Assembly (NCBI GenBank): GCA_026119935.1
Contig: JALRMH010000006.1
Coordinates: 682,001 to 746,000 of the forward strand
DNA length: 64,000 bases
Direction: 5' to 3'
Source: Endothia cerciana
Taxonomy: Eukaryota; Ascomycota; Sordariomycetes; Diaporthales; Cryphonectriaceae
Shown here piece after piece: positions 57,707 through 64,000 of the stretch. The notes beneath the pieces were generated by a model, which had not been told where the DNA came from, ran no database searches, and was given only the letters and a program-made list of their open reading frames with translations. The stretch's first letter is position 1; each line of letters begins with the position of its first letter. The position numbers and the translations under genes were made by a program.

Positions 57707-59676
57707 CTATGCCGAGCTTGTCGATCGCCGCCAGATGATCAACGCAGCCAATCCGGCACACGCCGTCGCTCCCAAGGCCACGTACAGGCTGGTAATATCG
57801 GGAGGCGGCTCCTCGCTCTTCGGAAACGCTGTAGAGGGGTTCGTGGCCGCCTCCGCAAGCGCGACGAACGACTCACTGATGCTGGCCCATGTGACACTGA
57901 CATGCAACGGCGTTGGCATCATCAGGCTGGACGTGTATACGTCCGGCTGCGACTCGCAGCGCTGCGTCGTCTTGTCCTTGTCGGCCTTCAGAGCCACGTA
58001 GATCGAGGGCATCTCGTCGAGCTGCGGGAGCTTGCTCCGCAGATCAACTATGTGTGAGAACGAGTCTGGATCCGACGAGTCGTATGTGTAGCAGATGAGG
58101 TCGCACGCGTCGAGACGTGCGCGGTTCTCAAGGATGGCCGGCTCCAGCTCGCCTAGCTCCTCCAGGATCAGGTAGCATTGCTTGCCGCCCTGAAGCTCAA
58201 CACTGTTCACGGCACGCCGCGGCTTGATTGTTGGATGGTAGAGGGAGTCGAAGGGGCGGTTGAGGAAGGCGTCCAGGAGGGAGGATTTCCCGGCCCCTGC
58301 ACCGCCGAGGACGTAGCAGAGAACGACATTGCGCTCGACGCGGCCAGGACGCCGTCTTCTCTTCCGTGCTTTCGTTACCTTTAGGGCACTTGGCGTCGAC
58401 TCCTTGGGGTTGGATGCCTCGAAACCGAGGTATGCCAGGTATTCGAGCGTCGTCTTGGGCTCGAGGAAGGTGGTCATGCTCCACTGGGCGAGCCATCCCT
58501 GGAGCGTGATATGCCCGGCTTCGTTCCGGACGGTGGAAGATGGGAAAGAAGCATCCATCCATGACTGGGGCAGGCCAGGCGTGGGCCTGAAGAGCGCTGC
58601 CAATTCCTCATCGTTCAGCCCTCCGTCATTGTCCTTGTCGAAGAGCAGGAACATGTCCACAAAGAATCGGTATCCCGCGGGACTCAGCTCCGCAGACGCA
58701 TACTCCGGAACGTCGAATTTGGGGTGCAAGAAGCTGTCCTCTAGGCTGAGGCTGTCGGTGTAGTGGTGCTTCCGCAGTATGATCCATATGGTCTCATGGC
58801 GACCCTTCTCCGCATACATCTTGTTCAGGCGGAGAAAGCCTGCAAGGTCAATGCCTTTCCCGGTATTTGACCCTGGCGACATCTTGCTGACGGTCGATTT
58901 GATGTTCTCGAGGTCCTCCGGGGACAGGGACCTCCCGAATGCTTTGGCCTGGAATTCGTGCATCTCCTCATCGCTGAGATAGCCGTCCTGGTCCTTGTCG
59001 CTCAGGTAGAATATCCTCTTCAGGGCCGAGACACACGCCGGCTTCAGATTCCCCTCCTTGTAGTCAAAGAGTGGCGCGATTGGGTGTGTCACCGCCTTCT
59101 GGCAGAGGAAGAAGACCTCGTTCACATTTCTGTGCTCCCTAGCGCTCGTCCTGATGCAGGAGTCAATCTCCCGGAACTCGTGCATGACCGGAAGTATCTC
59201 ATCGTCAACGATCTGCGCAGTGTTGCCATCCCCTGTCAGGTCCGACTTGTTGGCGCACAGAACCACCGGCACGTTGACGCCGAGGGACCTGAAGTAGGGC
59301 ATCCAGAAGAGGGCGACCCGCTCGTAGCTGTAGTGGTCGGAGTAGACAAGCAATATGACATTGGACTTCCGGATCTCTTTGCGCAGGGTATTCCGGTCCT
59401 GTGGTCGGGCGGACGTGTCGACGATGGTTGTGGTGACGTTCTCTGGGGTGCCGATGGTCGGCGGGATGGTGATCTGAGGTAGGACGGACTGTATCTTGTT
59501 CGCGACGAAGACATCCTTGACGAGGGAGGCTATCAGGCTGGACTTTCCCGTGCCCTCGTCACCACAGACACATATTCGCACTGGGGGGCAGACATGTCAG
59601 CAGCATGTCCACAGGGCGGCGCACTCGAGAGCGGGGTGGCCCGGGGCGGGGCAGGCCTGGGCGTACCTGTAGCCAT
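57707..59676 (-). CDS. gem1: Mitochondrial Rho GTPase GEM1 (Miro)
   Basis: Tail-anchored outer-membrane GTPase controlling mitochondrial shape and ER-mitochondria contacts. Exon 1 (59676-59667) is only 10 bases (ATGGCTACAG). An 86-bp intron (GTACGC...CCCCAG, phase 1) leads to exon 2 (59580-57707), giving MATVRICVCGDEGTGKSS at the N-terminus and 627 residues in all. The first GTPase domain has GDEGTGKSS and CANKSDL. Two EF-hands follow: SDKDQDGYLSDEE and FDKDNDGGLNDEE. The second GTPase domain has GGAGAGKSSLLDAF and ALKADKD. The C-terminus ITSLYVALGATACAGLAALI plus IWRRSTSSA is the tail anchor with a short basic flank. Confidence 0.95.
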
Positions 59677-60293
59677 GATAGCAGCGGGTTGTTCCTATGC
59701 CATACCAGAGGGGTGTCGTGGGAGATACAACGCCGGCGGGAGACGAGGGGATACCAGCTGCTGGTCGCCGGAAAGCTATGCGAGGAGCTGTCCGGAAGAA
59801 CGTCGCCTGGGGAAGAGATCCGGTCGCGGGATGTCTGATGCAGCTTGGCCCAGGCGCCCAGACCAGTGCAGCAGATTCTTGTTCGTCTGAGGCCTCTCCT
59901 GGAGGCAATGGCGCTGCGAGAGACAGTCTGGTCCTTCAGCGCTCCGGAAACGAAGCTTGTTCAGTCAGTGGGCACGAAGGGACGGTCGCGAAGGGAGGGA
60001 TGGATGGTGTGAACTTGAGGTGGTGCGAGTCGCCAGTCGGGAGACCAGGTATGGTAACCCCCGCGGGTCGACAACCACTCACAAGCTCAGCACCTGGCCC
60101 GTGACACCTCGTTTTCAACCCCAAACTGCTCCTGGTGAACCCTGAGCGGCACGGGCGGCTCCCACAGCTGCGAATGTACCGCAAGCCACCAGATTTTGAC
60201 GACGGTGGCTGACTCAGTTGGCGGCCTTCTGCGTCAATGGAGACTGCCTCGCTCGGGATACTGAGGGCCGAGAGGGCTGTCTCCCAAAGCAAC

Positions 60294-60333
60294 AGCCAGC
60301 CAGCCCAGCCAGCCAGCCAGCCAGCCAACCAGC
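60294..60333. repeat. CCAG tandem repeat
   Basis: Near-perfect CCAG/CAGC units over about 40 bp in the GEM1-CreC spacer. Confidence 0.85.
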
Positions 60334-60581
60334 ACTAGCTCGTCCTCAGCTCACGGCAATACGAGCGAGGGTGGATTGTCGTCTAGAGTGTCCGAGCCTG
60401 ATGACCACGAAAGAGGCGCCTCGGAAGCCCCGGGGCCATCTGGACGTGTCTCATATGGCTGGGGCAGGGCGGTCTGTGTTGACTGAGAGGCCGTGGAGCA
60501 GATAACATGTCGAGAAGATATCAAATTGCATCCGAACCAAAGGTGCAAGGTTCCCCTCATTCCCCTCCAGATCATACTTAC

Positions 60582-60600
60582 CACACACACACACACACAC
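60582..60600. repeat. AC dinucleotide repeat
   Basis: Nine AC units followed by GTGCC; simple sequence repeat. Confidence 0.9.
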
Positions 60601-61280
60601 GTGCCACAGTGCTGGGACCGATTACTATGTATAAGCCCCATTACCCCAGATTGCATGCCATTAGTGGCTGCTTGGGGGCTGGAGAGTCAGGGGTCCCAGG
60701 GCCTCTCCATCGTTCCTTCAGCCCATTGTAGAAATATCTACCGCCGTCGTTGGCTTTCTCCATTCTTCTCATCGACATTGTTCATCTCCTGCTCCTGCTC
60801 TCAGGCTTCATTCAGATTCGCTCGCTCGTTTCTTCTACCACAGCACCCGTGAACCGGGTCGTGGCCGCCATACAATCTTGGGATCACCTCTCCTCGGCAG
60901 GCTCGGCAGGCGGCCTGGCCCTCTCCCTCCCTACCTTACTGAGCTGATCCTCGTTCTTCCGGACGGCAGCGCACAGCCGCTAATCTCCTGCTGTCCTGCG
61001 GCCCTGCGACCCGACGACGAGCACAGGCGGGTGTCGGAGCTGCATGACGAACGAGCTCCATCTGAAGCCCTCCGAGTGCCTCTCAGGGTTACAGTACAGC
61101 AACCACCTTGCGCATCCACAGGGATCAGTTTTATGGGTCGCAGCGGCTAGCCAACCTTAAGATACACCTCCTCTCCCCAGGAGACCACCTCCCTCCATAG
61201 TCTTGCCGCCATGTTGTGAGATACCCTCCCCTTTCATCTACCGGGTCCATTATAGTTACTATCTCGTCCGAGGGATCAGC

Positions 61281-63548
61281 ATGACGAGCCTCTCGCTGAT
61301 CACAGCCCTCAGCGTCCTTCCGCCTCCCCCGCGGTATCCCACCCAGGCCGCTTACAATGCCGCCCTCGGTGCTGGCCATATACCGCCCATGATCGAGACC
61401 AACAACATCCTCTCAAACCCCGAGGATCACTTCTTGGTCGGCGAGGGTGAGCTGCCCCCGAGCACCGGTCCTACGAGTGCGCTTGCGTCTCACCGCGCCC
61501 AGGCTAAACTGTGTGGCGCGTCACAGGTACCTATGTGCTGAAGGAGGACCTGCACCTTGCGACGCCTCCTCCGCACCCGTCAGAGGCACCAATAGTAAAC
61601 CCGAACCCCCTTGCAACCAGCCCACAGCCGGCAACGGCAGGGACCAAGGTCTCGTTGCTGAATCTGGATGCTCGCCCGCCGCCCTTCTTCTACAGGGACA
61701 TGTCGGCGACGAGCCTGGGCCACTCGAGCATCCAGGAGCATCCCAGCGAGGATGACTCGAGAGACCCGACCCTGAGCGGGAGCGAGGGCCGCGCCAATTC
61801 CAGCGAGGCCCCTCAGTCTCTAGGGTCCGCCCCGGCTTTTGGGGAGGGAACCTCGCTGCTCGCGCCGCAGAACCCCAAGGATGCCGGCAAGAGGAAGAAG
61901 CCGAAAAACAACATGACCAAGAGTAACTCATCGTTCATCAGCAGGGTCATTGTCCATGAGTCGCTTGCCAAGAGGATGCAGGAGCGGCCGGCGGATGGGG
62001 TATATGCCTTTGCCAATATCAACCGGGCGTTTCAATGGTTGGATATGTCCGCTTCGAAGAAGGTTGGTCAGATGGTACCAGTCGAGCTGCGCGTGATCCT
62101 GAGTTCGGCTGACCCGAGGGCAGGACGACTATCTTACCAAAGTTCTGTTTACAAAGGCGCATTGCCTGTGTCACGATGTGAATAAGGTCACCAGAGCCCC
62201 GAACCACATCGATGTTATCATGGGCTTCTCGACGGGCGAGATTATATGGTGGGAGGCCACGTCACAGCGATACGCCCGGCTTAACAAGAATGTGAGATTG
62301 TCCATGTTCATTTCATTCCTGGCACCCGCAACTGACGGCAATAGGGTGTCATAAACGGAACCCCAGTATCACAGATCAAATGGATACCCGGCTCAGAAAA
62401 CCTCTTCCTCGCATCGCACATGGATGGCTCCCTGGTGGTCTACGACAAGGAGAAGGAAGACGCCATCTTCTCTGCAGAGCAGGAGAACGGAGAAGGCGAG
62501 GCCACGAATGGTGCTGCAGCACCTGCACCCACAAAGCACGGCATCCAAGTTCAAAAATCCGTCAACTCGAAGAACCAGAAATCCAACCCGGTGGCGGCAT
62601 GGAAGCTGTCAAATCAGCGCATTAACGCCTTCGCTTTCTCCCCTGACAACCGACACTTGGCTGTGGTGTCAGAAGACGGCTCGTTGAGAATCATCGACTA
62701 CCTCAAAGAAGAGTATGTGTCCCATTGCTATGCAGTAAGGTCCGAAACGTGGGCTGATTAAAGAAAAACCACCCAAAAAACTCCAGGCTCCTCGATCACT
62801 TCCACTCCTACTACGGCGGGCTGATCTGCGTCTGCTGGTCCCCCGATGGGAAATACGTCCTAACCGGCGGTCAGGACGACCTCATTTCCATCTGGCACGT
62901 CCCCGGGTCCGCCCTCATCGCCCGCTGCCAGGGTCACCACTCATGGGTGACGTCTGTCGCCTTCGACCCTTGGCGCTGCGACGACAAGAACTACCGCTTC
63001 GGCAGCGTAGGCGAGGACCGGCGCTTGTGTCTGTGGGATTTCTCAGTGGGCATGCTGCACCGTCCGCGCGGAGGTGGGGGGCCCAACGCTGCAAGAGGCT
63101 CCATCGCATCCCGATTCACGGCGGGCACGGCTCTCGCCCGCGCCGAGACCGCGGGGACGAGCAGGTCCGAAAACACGGAGGACACCGGTTCCGGGAGGGC
63201 GTTCACGGGGCCGCATCCGGTGGAGCCGCGGGCCAGCACGGCGATGTTACCGCCGGTGCTCACAAAGGTGGTTGATGCGGACCCGCTTGCGTGGTTAGAG
63301 TTTACGGAGGAGGCCATCATGACGAGCTGCAGGAGTGGTATGTTGCCATTCCTCTCCTGGCCTTGTTTCACCCAGCACTATTGCGGCCCGTCCTGTCTTA
63401 CCCAACAATTCCGTCTTTGTTCTATTTTTGAGGACCCCGCAATATCTAAGACCCGTCGCTAACGATCACCGCTTTCATAGGACATATCCGAACCTGGAAC
63501 CGACCGTCGGACTCGACAGCGCACGTCGGTGACACCTCGGCCGCTTGA
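61281..63548 (+). CDS. creC: Catabolite repression protein CreC (WD40)
   Basis: WD40 partner of the deubiquitinase CreB, acting in carbon catabolite repression in filamentous fungi. Six exons: 61281-61446, 61527-62062, 62124-62291, 62345-62712, 62787-63337 and 63481-63548, giving 618 residues. All introns are GT-AG; the phases (1, 0, 0, 2, 1) close correctly. The N-terminus has GHIPPMIETNNILSNPEDHF and a Pro/Ser-rich segment. The WD40 part shows NHIDVIMGFSTGEIIWWEAT, PVSQIKWIPGSENLFLASHM, INAFAFSPDNRHLAVVSEDG, GGLICVCWSPDGKYVLTGGQ and HHSWVTSVAFDPWRCDDKNY. A disordered insert lies before the last repeat, as in orthologues. The last exon (GHIRTWNRPSDSTAHVGD) is 68 bases. The first exon ends with LVGEG joined to TYVLKEDLHL. 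Confidence 0.94.
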
Positions 63549-64000
63549 TTGTGTTGAGACGTCGGTTTTTCTCACTGACTTGGATGCACTGCTACGTAGT
63601 AAAGGAAATTGGTACGGATTACGAGATATCACAATCAGAGCTTTGGGCACAGCGGCGTAAGTCGACGAGTTTCACATGCCGCTGGCTGTTGTATCTGCGG
63701 CTCTTTCAAAGTTTTCACGCTTGACTGCGACCTTCGGATCATGCCCGATAAAGCTGCAAACAGGCGGCGATCGATGGTGCCTGACGGGATCCACCACGAA
63801 TGTAATCTACGGGTCATCATGCTTTGCTCTGCTCTATGGTTGGTGATGAGGAGGGACTCCCGATCAGTGCCGGCGGTGATGGATCTCAGTTTCCTCGCTA
63901 CGGATCGAGCCGTCCTGCACCTTGCATGCTCCCGTACCCACAGACCTTGCGGTCGAGAACCCTGTGTGACAGTTCAAAAGGCCGCGAGAAGTTCCGGACG
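63549..64000. other. Downstream flank of CreC
   Basis: CreC 3' UTR and intergenic DNA up to the window edge. No supported gene. Confidence 0.5.

Larger units (their letters stand above)
59677..61280. promoter_or_regulatory. Divergent region between GEM1 and CreC
   Basis: 1.6 kb without a supported gene, probably holding long leaders and both promoters. It contains a CCAG repeat (60294-60333) and an AC repeat (60582-60600). Confidence 0.5.

Noticed and set aside
1..64000. tRNA genes, rRNA genes or CRISPR arrays
   Set aside because: No cloverleaf with a GGTTCRA-type arm, no rRNA sequence and no regularly spaced repeats were noticed; a tRNAscan run would settle the tRNA question.

Overview
The window is nuclear DNA of a filamentous ascomycete (Pezizomycotina, most likely a Sordariomycete). 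The signs are genes split by short (about 50-100 bp) introns with GTRNGT donors and CTRAC branch points, GC-rich coding exons, HET-domain heterokaryon-incompatibility genes, and ascomycete orthologues of NPC1, RAP1, SEC3, GEM1 and CreC. Gene models were assembled by hand from reading frames, splice signals and family knowledge. No transcript data were available.

Layout. (1) 1-1491: 3' part of a CUE/DUF1771/Smr protein. (2) 2923-6839: NPC1/NCR1 sterol transporter. (3) 8110-9754: BBE-type FAD oxidoreductase; a gene-poor stretch to 12.5 kb; 12499-14346: cytochrome P450; a doubtful GC-rich ORF at 14811-15367. (4) 15404-19144 (minus): large Pro/Ser-rich uncharacterised protein. (5) 19.1-26.4 kb: gene-poor, holding a decayed HET gene at 23.4-24.7 kb. 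(6) 26.4-37.4 kb: compact housekeeping block with AHA1 (Hsp90 co-chaperone), a nitrilase-family amidase, RAP1 (telomere protein), SWF1 (DHHC palmitoyltransferase), an EngB/MRX8-type mitochondrial GTPase and FMC1 (ATP synthase assembly). (7) 38499-40775: intact HET gene, followed by about 2.2 kb without genes. (8) 43011-47383: SEC3 exocyst subunit. (9) 48259-49692: secreted cutinase-family esterase; 50161-51880 (minus): broken M61-like metallopeptidase. (10) 53004-54221 (minus): S58/DmpA-type aminopeptidase; 55234-56981: hydroxyacid-oxoacid transhydrogenase. (11) 57707-59676 (minus): GEM1/Miro; 61281-63548: CreC.

How the genes relate. Conserved housekeeping islands (membrane traffic and sterol transport, telomere, mitochondria, carbon catabolite repression) alternate with accessory stretches (P450, BBE oxidase, HET genes, esterase, broken peptidase). 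Several products are mitochondrial: EngB-like GTPase, FMC1, transhydrogenase and Miro. The first two share a 310-bp divergent promoter. I found no convincing new multi-gene system. The most unusual items are the RAP1 domain architecture (BRCT, two Myb repeats, IQ-like motif, ARID-like domain, RCT), the in-frame extension after the NPC1 stop codon, the large unnamed protein at 15.4-19.1 kb, and the two broken genes.
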